A stretch of DNA of 24,608 nucleotides from CAZVLE01 sp964627855 (GTDB lineage Bacteria; Bacillota; Dethiobacteria; DTU022). The stretch spans positions 1-24,608 of the forward strand of contig CAZVLE010000109.1 of the NCBI GenBank assembly GCA_964627855.1. The letters are read 5' to 3'. Below, piece by piece: positions 1 to 7,589 of the stretch. A model generated the notes under the pieces. The model saw only the letters and a program-made list of their open reading frames with translations, made no database searches and was not told where the DNA came from. Numbering within the stretch: the first letter of the stretch is position 1; every line of letters starts with the position of its first letter. Position numbers and translations under genes: made by a program.

Positions 1-2
1 AA

Positions 3-140
3 AAAGCTAAACCCGGAAGCCGCTTTCAATTTTTACGCAAGGGCTATTTTTATCTCGACCCCTCTGTATCGACAGAAAGCAAACCGGTTTTCAATCTTAC
101 GGTTAAATTAAGAGACAGCTGGGCCAAGGTAAAAAAATAG
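3..140 (+). CDS. glnS: Glutaminyl-tRNA synthetase, C-terminal end (partial)
   Basis: This is the 3' end of a gene that begins before the window. Frame 3 reads 45 residues to a TAG at 138-140. The piece contains FQFLRKGYF, a short acidic linker, then VFNLTVKLRDSWAKVKK. This closely matches the end of the anticodon-binding beta-barrel of GlnRS (family pattern FQFxRxGYFxxD...LVFNRTVxLRDxW). GlnRS charges tRNA-Gln with glutamine in the cytoplasm; many Bacillota use the GatCAB transamidation route instead, so its presence is a lineage clue. The other two frames hit stops early or lack similarity. It is convergent with the gene that follows, with only 34 bases between the two stop codons. The identification rests on a short C-terminal stretch, but the motif match is distinctive. 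Confidence 0.88.
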   Translation, partial: KAKPGSRFQFLRKGYFYLDPSVSTESKPVFNLTVKLRDSWAKVKK

Positions 141-174
141 AACAGGCCATGAAGCGCTGGTGGAATGAGTTCCC

Positions 175-1713
175 TTAATAAGGCCTGATAATTTGATACA
201 AATCTTTGCGGCGATCTTTAAGGTGAGTTACCGTCCCCGTAAACCTGTTACGCCAAAGAATTTCCAGGTCCACCTCACCAATAACAATTGTTTCTATATT
301 TGCGCTGCACTCACCAACAATTCCGTCACGGGGGAATGGAAAATCAGATGGCGTAAATATGCCCGACTGTGCATACATGGTGTCAGTCCGGGGAACATGT
401 GTCAGATTACCAACAGTACCTGAAATAACCGTATAAACCTGGTTCTCAATAGCCCTGGCCTGGGCACAGTATCGAACACGAAGGTAGCCCTGGCGATCGT
501 CAGTACAGAAGGGACAGAAAATAATTCGGGCTCCCTCTTCGACAGCGAGACGGGCGAGCTCTGGAAACTGGATATCGTAACAAATCAAAATGGCAATTTT
601 GCCGCAGTCAGTATCAATAATGTTCAGCTCTTTTCCGGGCTGAATAGCCCACCAGGTCTTTTCATCCGGAGTTATATGCAGTTTGTACTGCCGGTGGATA
701 GTCCCATCGCGCAGGAAAAGATAGCTAACGTTGTATATTAGTTGATCTTCTTCGACAAAGTGAGAACCGCCGATAATATTTACATTATACTTGACAGCCA
801 GATTGGCAAAAAGTTTTATATAGTCTTCGGTGAACTCTGCCAGCTTCCTTACCTGTTTGCCGGGGATGCTTTCTCCCAGAAAGGAAAGCAGCTGGAGCGT
901 AAAAGTTTCAGGAAAAACAACAAAATCAGACTGATCTAAGGCGGCAACATCAACATAATACTCACTCTGGCTGGCGAACTGATCGAAGGAATCAATTTTT
1001 TTTAGCATATACTGTACTGTGCAGATTCTCACAGGAAAAGCCCTCAAGTAAAGCCGCTTTGAGCGGGGCATATAGTCAACATTGCTCCACTCGAGTAAAA
1101 CGGCATAGCTTAACGATGCTTTGTCATCATCAAGGTAATCTGGGTTAACCCATTTTAGCTTGAAACCGTTCAAAAGCTGAAAGCTAAGTACGGGATCATA
1201 AATCTTTTGTTGAATAACCTGGTGCACATATTCAGAAGCAGACATTTTACTTGCATACTTATGATAATGGGGAATGCGGCCCCCGACTAAAAAACTTTTC
1301 AGGTTAAGCCTCTGAACCAATTCTTTACGCGCCTCATACAGACGGGTGCCGATATGCAGGCGCCTGAAATCGGGGTGTACCATGATCGATATACCATAAA
1401 GGTGCTTGCCTTCCGGATCATGGTTCGTTATATAACCATCATCTGTTATTTCATCAAAGGTGTGCCTGTCTTCATATTCATTAAAATCAACAATCAGGCA
1501 AGATGAAGATCCAATAATACGGCCGTCATATTCAACACAGAACTGACCTTCGGGAAAAACTTTAATGTGGCTCAATAAATGTTCATGGGTCCAGGGATCC
1601 ATGGCGGGGAAACAGATTTTAGTTAATTCGACCAGGTCATCTATATCTTTCTCTTCCACGGTGCGAATAACTAATTTTTTTTCAATCTTTGAAAGATCAA
1701 TTCGGTCAGACAT
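175..1713 (-). CDS. GNAT acetyltransferase / nitrilase-superfamily amidohydrolase fusion
   Basis: A 512-residue two-domain cytoplasmic protein. Residues about 14-215 form a GNAT domain; its acetyl-CoA loop is R117-R-L-H-I-G122, with His120 where the family usually has Gly. Residues about 228-505 form a carbon-nitrogen hydrolase. The catalytic triad is visible: Glu269 in FPET, Lys344 in YKLHIT and Cys378 in ILICYD. The length and domain order match the known family typified by Bacillus subtilis YhcX (about 513 aa). The physiological substrate of that family is not established to my knowledge; an amidase plus acyltransfer activity is inferred from the domains. The ATG is preceded by GGTGGAGG with an 8-base spacer. 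It starts 16 bases after the SDH-type protease gene stops, so the two are almost certainly one transcript. Family assignment is firm, substrate unknown. Confidence 0.9.
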   Translation of the reverse strand: MSDRIDLSKIEKKLVIRTVEEKDIDDLVELTKICFPAMDPWTHEHLLSHIKVFPEGQFCVEYDGRIIGSSSCLIVDFNEYEDRHTFDEITDDGYITNHDPEGKHLYGISIMVHPDFRRLHIGTRLYEARKELVQRLNLKSFLVGGRIPHYHKYASKMSASEYVHQVIQQKIYDPVLSFQLLNGFKLKWVNPDYLDDDKASLSYAVLLEWSNVDYMPRSKRLYLRAFPVRICTVQYMLKKIDSFDQFASQSEYYVDVAALDQSDFVVFPETFTLQLLSFLGESIPGKQVRKLAEFTEDYIKLFANLAVKYNVNIIGGSHFVEEDQLIYNVSYLFLRDGTIHRQYKLHITPDEKTWWAIQPGKELNIIDTDCGKIAILICYDIQFPELARLAVEEGARIIFCPFCTDDRQGYLRVRYCAQARAIENQVYTVISGTVGNLTHVPRTDTMYAQSGIFTPSDFPFPRDGIVGECSANIETIVIGEVDLEILWRNRFTGTVTHLKDRRKDLYQIIRPY

Positions 1714-1729
1714 TAATCAGGCCTCCACC

Positions 1730-2563
1730 CTATTTTTCTTTAGGTCCGGCAGGATAAACCGGTCCGGGACTGTACTCCACGCTCGGTCGAGCTGTACGCG
1801 GCTGCGGGTACATGCTCATGAGACTGTAGATTTCAGCAGGCATATCAGTTTTGACATTTATGGCCATCTTATCAATCTGCTCAACATCGATGGGGTAATC
1901 ATGGGTCCAGGTGCCCTGGGTTAAAAGCTGAGCTGTTATTTCAGCCCTCTGATCATCCATATGCTTGGCTAGCAGCTTCTTTACAGTAACCCTGATCTGA
2001 GAAAGGGCTTTGGCAGCCACATCGGCGAGAATTACGGTCTGATCATCAATATCTTTCATCTCTTTCGATTGAAGGACCTTAACCAGTGAGGCGGCCGGAT
2101 ACTGGCCGAGCTGAGGGTCAAGGGGCCCGAGAACTGCATTTTCATCCATGACCAGCTCATCAGCAGACAAGGCAATGAGGGTTCCGCCGGACATGGCATA
2201 ATGAGGCACGAAAACCGTTACCTTGCCCGGGTGTCTCAGCAAGGCCTCGGCAATCTGCTCGGCAGCCAGCACAAGCCCTCCCGGAGTATGAATGATCAAA
2301 TCTATGGGAACGTTCTTATCGGTCAGGCGGATAGCAGTCAACACCTGTTCTGAATCCTCGATGTTAATAAAACGGGTCAGAGGCACACCAAGCAGGTTCA
2401 CTGCTTCCTGGCGATGGATAAGAGTTATAACCCTGCTCCCACGTTTACGTTCAAGTTCGACTATTTTACGTGTCCTTGAAGAGCGAAGCATTTGCTGCTG
2501 GAGATACGGAGTCAGCAGCGATATGATTAGAAAAAGCCAGAACAACTGCGAAAACATTTCCAT
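1730..2563 (-). CDS. SDH-family (Clp-fold) membrane-anchored serine protease
   Basis: 277 residues. Residues 5-22 are one hydrophobic N-terminal segment followed by basic residues, so the protein is probably anchored with its domain in the cytoplasm. Residues about 45-220 have the ClpP/crotonase fold of the serine dehydrogenase proteinase (SDH, pfam01972) family. Visible landmarks are HTPGG at 92-96 (oxyanion region), MSGGT with the likely nucleophile Ser125, and GPLDPQLG with Asp150. This family resembles SppA-type signal peptide peptidases. The proposed role is cleavage of membrane or small peptides; the substrate is unknown. The ATG has GGAGG ten bases upstream. It lies between a rhomboid protease gene (122 bases upstream) and the GNAT-nitrilase gene (16 bases downstream), so two proteases of the membrane surface sit side by side. 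Confidence 0.87.
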   Translation of the reverse strand: MEMFSQLFWLFLIISLLTPYLQQQMLRSSRTRKIVELERKRGSRVITLIHRQEAVNLLGVPLTRFINIEDSEQVLTAIRLTDKNVPIDLIIHTPGGLVLAAEQIAEALLRHPGKVTVFVPHYAMSGGTLIALSADELVMDENAVLGPLDPQLGQYPAASLVKVLQSKEMKDIDDQTVILADVAAKALSQIRVTVKKLLAKHMDDQRAEITAQLLTQGTWTHDYPIDVEQIDKMAINVKTDMPAEIYSLMSMYPQPRTARPSVEYSPGPVYPAGPKEK

Positions 2564-2685
2564 CTTCTCAAATCCTCCTGCGAATTTGCGCCAGGAATCA
2601 TTAACCTGACACTTTATGAAAATTTGTCCTCAACACACCATAATAATTCAACAGCGAAGTTCACTGTCCAAGTTATACAATGAGG

Positions 2686-3363
2686 TTAACAGTAGTCACG
2701 CCAGCACTCCCAAAAAGGATCGGCCTGGTAATGCCTTTTGGGACGCATGATCAATATTAAGATGATGCCCAGGACAAAACCACCAATATGAGCCCACCAG
2801 GCGATACCTTCAATCCCGACAAAGGCATAGATAAATTGAATGATAATCCAGTAACCCAGATAGATCGGAGCGGGAATCCAGAAAAAGAAAAAGAAGAGCG
2901 GTGGGATAACAGTCATCACCCGGGCCCTGGGGAAGAGAACAAGATAGGCTCCCAGCACCCCTGAAACAGCTCCTGATGCACCGATCATCGGTATGGTGCT
3001 CTCCGGCAGGGAAAACCCCTGCATTAAGGCAGCAGCTACTCCGGAGAGCAGGTAGAGCAGCATAAAGCGGCCGAAGCCAAGCCTGCCCTCTGCGGCCGGC
3101 CCGAAAACCCAGAGGAACCAGACATTGCTCAGCAGATGGACAAATGAGCCGTGCATAAACATGCTGCTGAAAATTGTCCAGAATTCACCCAGAGGGTTTT
3201 CAAAAAAGATGGCCGGCACAAAACCATAGGCGTAAACCATAAATGCCTGCATGTCGACGCCGAAAGAAAGCTGATAAAAAAAGACCACCGTATTCAGAAC
3301 AATCAGGCCTATGGTTGCCACAGTAGCACCGTGGTAAGTAATAGTATCTCTTAAAGGAAACAT
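2686..3363 (-). CDS. Rhomboid-family intramembrane serine protease
   Basis: 225 residues with about six membrane segments. The rhomboid catalytic dyad is present: Ser130 in GASGAVSG and His192 in AHIGGFVLG. The conserved HGSFVHLLSN motif (His71, His76, Asn80) of transmembrane helix 2 is also intact. The start MFPLRDT matches the usual MxPLRD opening of this bacterial subfamily, which supports the chosen ATG; an AAAGG motif lies about 11 bases upstream. Rhomboids cut single-pass membrane proteins inside the bilayer; no target can be named here. The C-terminal tail after the last helix is short and ends in Cys. It is transcribed after the aldolase gene (113-base gap) and before the SDH-type protease. 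Confidence 0.93.
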   Translation of the reverse strand: MFPLRDTITYHGATVATIGLIVLNTVVFFYQLSFGVDMQAFMVYAYGFVPAIFFENPLGEFWTIFSSMFMHGSFVHLLSNVWFLWVFGPAAEGRLGFGRFMLLYLLSGVAAALMQGFSLPESTIPMIGASGAVSGVLGAYLVLFPRARVMTVIPPLFFFFFWIPAPIYLGYWIIIQFIYAFVGIEGIAWWAHIGGFVLGIILILIMRPKRHYQADPFWECWRDYC

Positions 3364-3476
3364 ATAGCTATATTAACCTTTCTTCGCGCAGCAGAGCCCC
3401 TGAGTGCTTAAATCAATGTTTACTTTGCACTGCCGCTGTCTGCAATTAATAACAATTAGCAGGCAATGCGCTTTGG

Positions 3477-4331
3477 CTAAGCTTTCCCGGAAGAACCAAA
3501 AAGACGAATTTTTTCCGCTATTATCTCCGCTGCCGCATCCCGGGCCGGCCCGAGCACTTTACGAGGGTCAATCTCCCTTGGATTATTATCAAGAACTTTG
3601 CGCATGGCACCGACAAAGGCTTCACGTATATTGGTATCGATATTGATCTTGCGAACTCCCAACTGGACTGCTTTGGTAATACTTTCATCAGAAACCCCGG
3701 AAGAGCCGTGCAACACCAGGGGACAGGATACCCGCTTGTTAATCTCCGCCAGACGCGCGAAATCGAGCTTAGGATCACCTTTGTATTGCCCATGGGCTGT
3801 ACCAACTGCCACTGCCAGGGCATCAACATCAGTCTCTGCTACAAATTTTTCTGCCTCGGCCGGATCAGTAAAAAAGGCTTCAGCGTCGCTTACACTAATA
3901 TCATCTTCCGTGCCACCAATGCGGCCCAGTTCGGCCTCAACCGACACACCGAAAACCCTTGCGATCTCAACAACTTTACGGGTCTGGGCAATATTTTCAG
4001 CCAGGGGGTGATGAGAACCGTCATACATGACAGAAGTAAAACCAAAGCGAATGCACTGCATAACCTGTTCAAAACTGGTGCCGTGGTCAAGGTGTAAAAC
4101 AACGGGAACAGTTGCCCGCTCAGCAGCCTGCCGGGCAAGGGTGATAATATAACCTAAGCCTGCATACTTGATAGCGCCCTGACTGGCCTGAATAATAACC
4201 GGAGCCTTTTCCGCTTCGGCTGCCATGATAATACTCTGCACTATTTCCATATTGTTACAGTTAAAAGCACCAATGGCATAACCACCCTCATCAGCCTTTT
4301 GCAACAAACCAGCTAAAGGAACAAGCGACAT
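3477..4331 (-). CDS. fba: Class II fructose-bisphosphate aldolase
   Basis: 284 residues, the usual length of the short class II ketose-bisphosphate aldolases. It reversibly cleaves fructose-1,6-bisphosphate to dihydroxyacetone phosphate and glyceraldehyde-3-phosphate in glycolysis and gluconeogenesis, using zinc. Visible active-site elements are LDHG with catalytic Asp82 and zinc ligand His83, Glu134 in VEAELG, His180 in GTAHGQYKG, His208 in VLHGSSG and the phosphate-site KINIDTN at 228-234. A tagatose-bisphosphate aldolase cannot be excluded by sequence alone, as the two specificities share these motifs. The ATG is preceded by TAGGAGGT with six bases spacing. A 210-base gap with inverted repeats separates it from the cupin gene upstream. 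Confidence 0.93.
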   Translation of the reverse strand: MSLVPLAGLLQKADEGGYAIGAFNCNNMEIVQSIIMAAEAEKAPVIIQASQGAIKYAGLGYIITLARQAAERATVPVVLHLDHGTSFEQVMQCIRFGFTSVMYDGSHHPLAENIAQTRKVVEIARVFGVSVEAELGRIGGTEDDISVSDAEAFFTDPAEAEKFVAETDVDALAVAVGTAHGQYKGDPKLDFARLAEINKRVSCPLVLHGSSGVSDESITKAVQLGVRKINIDTNIREAFVGAMRKVLDNNPREIDPRKVLGPARDAAAEIIAEKIRLFGSSGKA

Positions 4332-4541
4332 AATAATACCTCCTACGAATGTAGTTATTTAGATGTAAAGATAAACCGGGGCCACTAACACTAAGCCATG
4401 GGGGCAGTTCCATCGTCTGCCCTTCGGCTTTCGCTGCGCTTCGGGCACACAACCATCCCATTGGCACCGCTTAACTCCTAATCTTTCGCTGTAGCACTAA
4501 CCCTGAATAAAAAAACCTTTTTCTTTCCCGGTCCCTGCAGT
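4332..4541. other. Structured intergenic stretch upstream of fba
   Basis: A non-coding stretch of 210 bases between the cupin stop and the aldolase start. It holds nested inverted repeats: GGGCAG at 4402-4407 pairs with CTGCCC at 4417-4422, and TGCCC at 4418-4422 can instead pair with GGGCA at 4443-4447. The two pairings share an arm and so are mutually exclusive. The segment 4422-4446 also has internal CTTCGG/GCTTCGGG and CGCTGCGCT units. I see no open frame of note, no known riboswitch core and no convincing consensus promoter. It could be a 5' leader of fba, a decayed repeat element or simple spacer. Confidence 0.4.
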
Positions 4542-4916
4542 TCAATCCTCCCTACAGGGCATGCAGGTTCTTGTCCCTTTCGGAACAACACAGATAAAAT
4601 CAAACTCTTTTCCATCACAAATAAAATGATGCTCTTCACCGGGGGCAACAAAAAGAGCGCTGCCCGGTTCCAGTTTTACTTCCTTCTCCCTGGAACGAAA
4701 CTTTCCTTTTCCCTTAACGACAAATACCTGGTGTTCCCAATCATGGCTGTGCCACTCGGTGGCAATCTCGCCGGAAAGGGCAAAATAGCGCATCTCAAAA
4801 TTTGGAGCTCCCTCGGGCTCGCCCAACAACCAGCGCACTGTGAGCCGCCCCGTACCTGTCATTTCTTCCGGAGTCATGTCAACCTCTTCTGCCTTTTCCA
4901 GGTCAGTTAGATACAT
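4542..4916 (-). CDS. Small cupin-domain protein
   Basis: A single-domain cupin of 124 residues. Cupin motif 1 is visible as WHSHDWEHQVFVVKGKGKF (His56, His58, Glu61, His62), and motif 2 as PGSALFVAPGEEHHF (His96, His97). These residues are the usual metal ligands. The protein ends in a C-M-P-C pair (Cys118, Cys121), which could bind metal or form a disulfide. I chose the ATG at 4916 rather than one at 4955, because GGAGGGG lies about six bases before 4916 and the upstream ATG would overlap the previous gene. It follows the NmrA-like gene by 25 bases and is likely co-transcribed. Cupins include dioxygenases, isomerases and sensors; the sequence does not say which this is. Confidence 0.83.
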   Translation of the reverse strand: MYLTDLEKAEEVDMTPEEMTGTGRLTVRWLLGEPEGAPNFEMRYFALSGEIATEWHSHDWEHQVFVVKGKGKFRSREKEVKLEPGSALFVAPGEEHHFICDGKEFDFICVVPKGTRTCMPCRED

Positions 4917-4941
4917 CTTAAACCCCTCCAGATTAAAATTA

Positions 4942-5805
4942 TTATAATCGTTCAACCAGTTCCCTTCGCAAAAATTCGCTCAAAGAATTTGGTTCACGCC
5001 CAATGAGCCCCTTTAAGAGAAAATTGCTACCCCACAACCCGTAACAGCTATAATAATCAAACATTTTGACAAGCACCTCAATCTGGTCCGGACTGATTCC
5101 AACCTGTTCGACTTTTTTGCGCCACCTATCAATGGGTATCTGGCGGGCTTCTATTTCTCGTCCCAGGACCTCACTAATCTCACCAGCTATTGCCGTCTGG
5201 CTCAAAGCTCCTGTGCCAACCAACTCATAAACAGCTCCGCTGTGAGCAGATGAACCCAGGACGATAGCAGCCGCTTCACCAAGATCTTCCAAATCCAGCA
5301 AACTGGTTCGCGCGCTAACAGAATAAGGTACCGGGTAACTATTACCTTTGAGGATTGAATCCTTGACAGCTAAAATATTCTGCATGTATGGGGCAGGCTG
5401 GAGAATTGTATAGTTTAAACCAGATTCAAAGAGCATTTCCTCGACCCGCATTTTAAACCAGTGGTGAGGCATCTTTTCTACCTGCGGATGCAATACAGAA
5501 TGATAAACAAATCGCTCGATACCTGCCTCCCGGGCCGACTTAATGGCCAGGCTGCCGATTTCTACTTCGCTTTGATGCACATTAGGGCAAATATGATAAA
5601 CTGATTTTACCCCATCCATTGCTTTCTCTAAACTTTTCATGGCGGTCAGATCACCGCATATTACTTCATCGGCGCCCGCCCCTGTTAAGATTGCCACCTG
5701 ATTCTTGCGGTAAGCAAAGGCTCTGACAGTCATATTTCGCTCTTTCAAAGCTTTCAGCACGGCCAGACCTGTTTTACCTGCCGCTCCTGTGATCAGAACG
5801 TCCAT
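4942..5805 (-). CDS. NmrA-like NAD(P)-binding protein (atypical SDR)
   Basis: 287 residues with an N-terminal Rossmann fold: the dinucleotide loop G7-A-A-G10-K-T-G13 fits the atypical SDR/NmrA pattern GxxGxxG. Other landmarks are the family-typical VYHSVLHPQ after strand 5, KMRVEEMLFESGLNYTILQPAPYMQN at about 118-143 and a C-terminal substrate cap. Relatives include NmrA-like redox-sensing proteins, NAD(P)H:quinone oxidoreductase 2-type reductases and nucleoside-diphosphate-sugar epimerase homologues. The lack of a clear YxxxK in the standard place argues for a sensor or atypical reductase rather than a classical dehydrogenase. The ATG is preceded by GGAG with six bases spacing. It is the first gene of a probable two-gene unit with the cupin. 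Confidence 0.85.
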   Translation of the reverse strand: MDVLITGAAGKTGLAVLKALKERNMTVRAFAYRKNQVAILTGAGADEVICGDLTAMKSLEKAMDGVKSVYHICPNVHQSEVEIGSLAIKSAREAGIERFVYHSVLHPQVEKMPHHWFKMRVEEMLFESGLNYTILQPAPYMQNILAVKDSILKGNSYPVPYSVSARTSLLDLEDLGEAAAIVLGSSAHSGAVYELVGTGALSQTAIAGEISEVLGREIEARQIPIDRWRKKVEQVGISPDQIEVLVKMFDYYSCYGLWGSNFLLKGLIGREPNSLSEFLRRELVERL

Positions 5806-5893
5806 CTAATACTCCATGTCCGCCTTTAATTGTTATGCTCAGCATGCCTAAAGCTTACTATAAGAGAGTGTAAAGCTCAATAGCCGGTAATGC

Positions 5894-5910
5894 TAGTGCC
5901 CTGTCGATTA
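5894..5910 (+). repeat. Solo copy of the dispersed GTGCCCTGWC repeat
   Basis: The 17 bases TAGTGCCCTGTCGATTA resemble, in the same orientation, the reverse complement of 11245-11261 (TAATAGTGCCCTGACAA). They also share TGCCCTGTC with 11140-11148. The copy lies in the 278-base gap between the divergent NmrA-like and pntAA genes. It has no second inverted end nearby, so it would be a solo end or scar of a mobile element, if the relationship is real. Confidence 0.4.
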
Positions 5911-5986
5911 ATATAATCCCCTATTTAGTAGCATTTATCGTTGCCTTTATCGCAAGCCACGGATCCTCTGAACCATTTAGAATGTA

Positions 5987-6014
5987 TTGTCAAAATTAAA
6001 GAGGTTTTTATGTT
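5987..6014 (+). promoter_or_regulatory. Candidate promoter of the pnt operon
   Basis: TTGTCA (5987-5992) and TATGTT (6009-6014) are separated by 16 bases and lie about 80 bases before the pntAA start. Five of six and four of six bases match the sigma-A boxes. It is the best candidate in the 278-base gap, but AT-rich spacers give such matches by chance. It sits directly before the inverted repeat at 6021-6041. Confidence 0.3.
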
Positions 6015-6020
6015 TAGATA

Positions 6021-6041
6021 GAGAACAATACAATAGTTCTC
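6021..6041. promoter_or_regulatory. Inverted repeat, possible pnt operator
   Basis: GAGAAC (6021-6026) and GTTCTC (6036-6041) form a perfect 6-base dyad with a 9-base AT-rich centre. It would fall at or just after the transcription start of the candidate pnt promoter, where a repressor commonly binds. No regulator gene is adjacent, so the partner is unknown. Confidence 0.35.
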
Positions 6042-6092
6042 ATATCAGGGCAGAACAGCATTAGAACAAACATTACTTAAGGGGTGCTTACA

Positions 6093-7268
6093 GTGAAGCT
6101 GGAAAAAATGACAATAGGAATTCCCCGTGAAATCATGCCCGGGGAAAAAAGAGTGGCGGCCATCCCGGAAACAGTCGGGAAAATGGTTGATGCCGGAGCC
6201 CGGGTCCTGATCGAAGCCGGAGCGGGAGTTGGCGCTTTTATTGATGATGACAGTTATAGCGAAAAAGGTGCAGAAATTTTAACCGATGTGCGTGAACTTT
6301 ACAGCCAATCGAATATAATTCTCAAAGTTAAAGAACCGCGCATGCACGAAGCCATTGGCCTACACGAAGCTGAGCTTTTCCCCGAGAATGGTGTTCTAAT
6401 CAGTTTCCTGCATCCGGCTCATTCAGTAAACCACGAAGGCTTAAAAATATTAGCCAAAAGGGGTATAACCAGCTTCACTTTAGATGGAATTCCGAGGATT
6501 TCGAGAGCCCAGCAAATGGATTCTTTGACCTCGATGAGCACTGTAGCCGGTTATAAGGCGGTTATTTTTGCCGCCAACCACCTGGGCCGCTTTATTCCGA
6601 TGATTCCCACATCATTTGGCATTATCAACCCCGCTCAATTTTTAATTATCGGCACAGGAGTAGCAGGCCTGCAGTCAATCGCCACGGCCAAAAGGCTGGG
6701 AGCCAAGGTAAAAACCCTTGATATCCGACCCGAAGCCAATGAACAAGCTCGCAGTCTCGGCGCCGAAAACATTGATTTTGATGTGCCGACCGAACTGGCA
6801 ACCGGAGAGGGTGGATATGCCCGCCGCCTGCCCGTCGAATGGTATGAGCGGGAACGCGAAGCACTGACACCCCATATTGAACAGAGCGATGCTGTTATTC
6901 TTTCAGCGCTTATACCCGGGGAAGTAGCCCCAAAATTGATTGATGAAACAATGGTTAAGAAAATGAAAAAAGGTTCAGTTATAGTTGATATTGCCGTTGA
7001 TCAGGGCGGAAATTGCACTCTGACCCGCTGCGGGGAGGAATACCGTTATGATGGCGTTACAATCAGTGGAATTATGAATATCCCCGCCACACTACCCATA
7101 GATGCCACCAATATGTTTGCCAGGAGCTCGCACAATTTCTTTGCCTATGTGGCAGGCGAGGGCGCCCTGAAAACTGACCTGGATGATGAAATTATCAAGG
7201 CCACCCTGGTTACTTTTAAAGGTAAAATTGTTCACCAGGGCACCCTCATGGCTATGGGTGAACAATAA
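6093..7268 (+). CDS. pntAA: NAD(P) transhydrogenase subunit alpha-1 (NAD(H)-binding domain I)
   Basis: 391 residues. It is the NAD(H)-binding subunit of proton-translocating transhydrogenase, which moves hydride between NADH and NADP+ while protons cross the membrane. It is related to alanine dehydrogenase. Visible features: IGIPREIMPGEKRVAA at the start, the RQD loop PRISRAQQMDSLTSM (Arg135, Gln140, Asp143) and the Rossmann loop G187-T-G-V-A-G192 followed by LGAKV. The GTG at 6093 is chosen because AAGGGG lies at 6079-6084, about eight bases upstream. A GTG at 6084 would overlap that site, and an ATG at 6108 would lose only five residues. The following pntAB and pntB rule out a simple alanine dehydrogenase. 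The split alpha subunit is the Rhodospirillum rubrum type. Confidence 0.93.
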   Translation: MKLEKMTIGIPREIMPGEKRVAAIPETVGKMVDAGARVLIEAGAGVGAFIDDDSYSEKGAEILTDVRELYSQSNIILKVKEPRMHEAIGLHEAELFPENGVLISFLHPAHSVNHEGLKILAKRGITSFTLDGIPRISRAQQMDSLTSMSTVAGYKAVIFAANHLGRFIPMIPTSFGIINPAQFLIIGTGVAGLQSIATAKRLGAKVKTLDIRPEANEQARSLGAENIDFDVPTELATGEGGYARRLPVEWYEREREALTPHIEQSDAVILSALIPGEVAPKLIDETMVKKMKKGSVIVDIAVDQGGNCTLTRCGEEYRYDGVTISGIMNIPATLPIDATNMFARSSHNFFAYVAGEGALKTDLDDEIIKATLVTFKGKIVHQGTLMAMGEQ

Positions 7269-7283
7269 AGGAGTTGAACTGTT

Positions 7284-7589
7284 TTGCTTTTAGCTATTTT
7301 CATTACTTTAGTTGCATCAGCCCTGCTCGGCTACCGGATAATTTCTGCGGTTCCGGCTCTTCTACACACTCCTCTCATGTCGGGCATGAATGCCCTGTCA
7401 GGTATAACCGTCATCGGGGCGCTGGCAGTATTTATAACTGCTCCCGCCGGGGCCGGTAACTGGGCTGCAGCCGCACTGGTTCTGGCCATGATCAACGTGG
7501 CCGGCGGTTTCTGGGTCACCGAAAGAATGTTAAGAATGTTTCAAGGTAAAAAGCGTGAAAGTGAGGTTGAAGAATTACCGTGGCAATAA
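7284..7589 (+). CDS. pntAB: NAD(P) transhydrogenase subunit alpha-2 (membrane domain)
   Basis: 101 residues with about three to four membrane helices. It supplies the N-terminal part of the membrane domain II that in E. coli is fused to PntA. The stretch SAVPALLHTPLMSGMNALSGITVIGAL is the conserved core of this subunit. The start is TTG at 7284; AAAGGAG at 7267-7273 overlaps the pntAA stop codon (7266-7268) and gives a 10-base spacer. The gene overlaps pntB by ten bases, which suggests translational coupling and fixed stoichiometry. Confidence 0.92.
   Translation: MLLAIFITLVASALLGYRIISAVPALLHTPLMSGMNALSGITVIGALAVFITAPAGAGNWAAAALVLAMINVAGGFWVTERMLRMFQGKKRESEVEELPWQ

Noticed and set aside
131..187. 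Possible terminator of the GNAT-nitrilase gene (CAGGCC/GGCCTG then TTCTATTTTTTT on the minus strand)
   Set aside because: The loop is over 30 bases, one arm lies inside the coding region and the stem is only six pairs; too weak to call.
5835..5845. Short palindrome ATGCTCAGCAT between the divergent NmrA-like and pntAA genes
   Set aside because: Five-base arms are expected by chance in this length; no promoter context supports it.
6084..7268. Alanine dehydrogenase as the identity of the first pnt gene
   Set aside because: The RQD loop and the two following transhydrogenase genes show it is the NAD(H)-binding transhydrogenase subunit.
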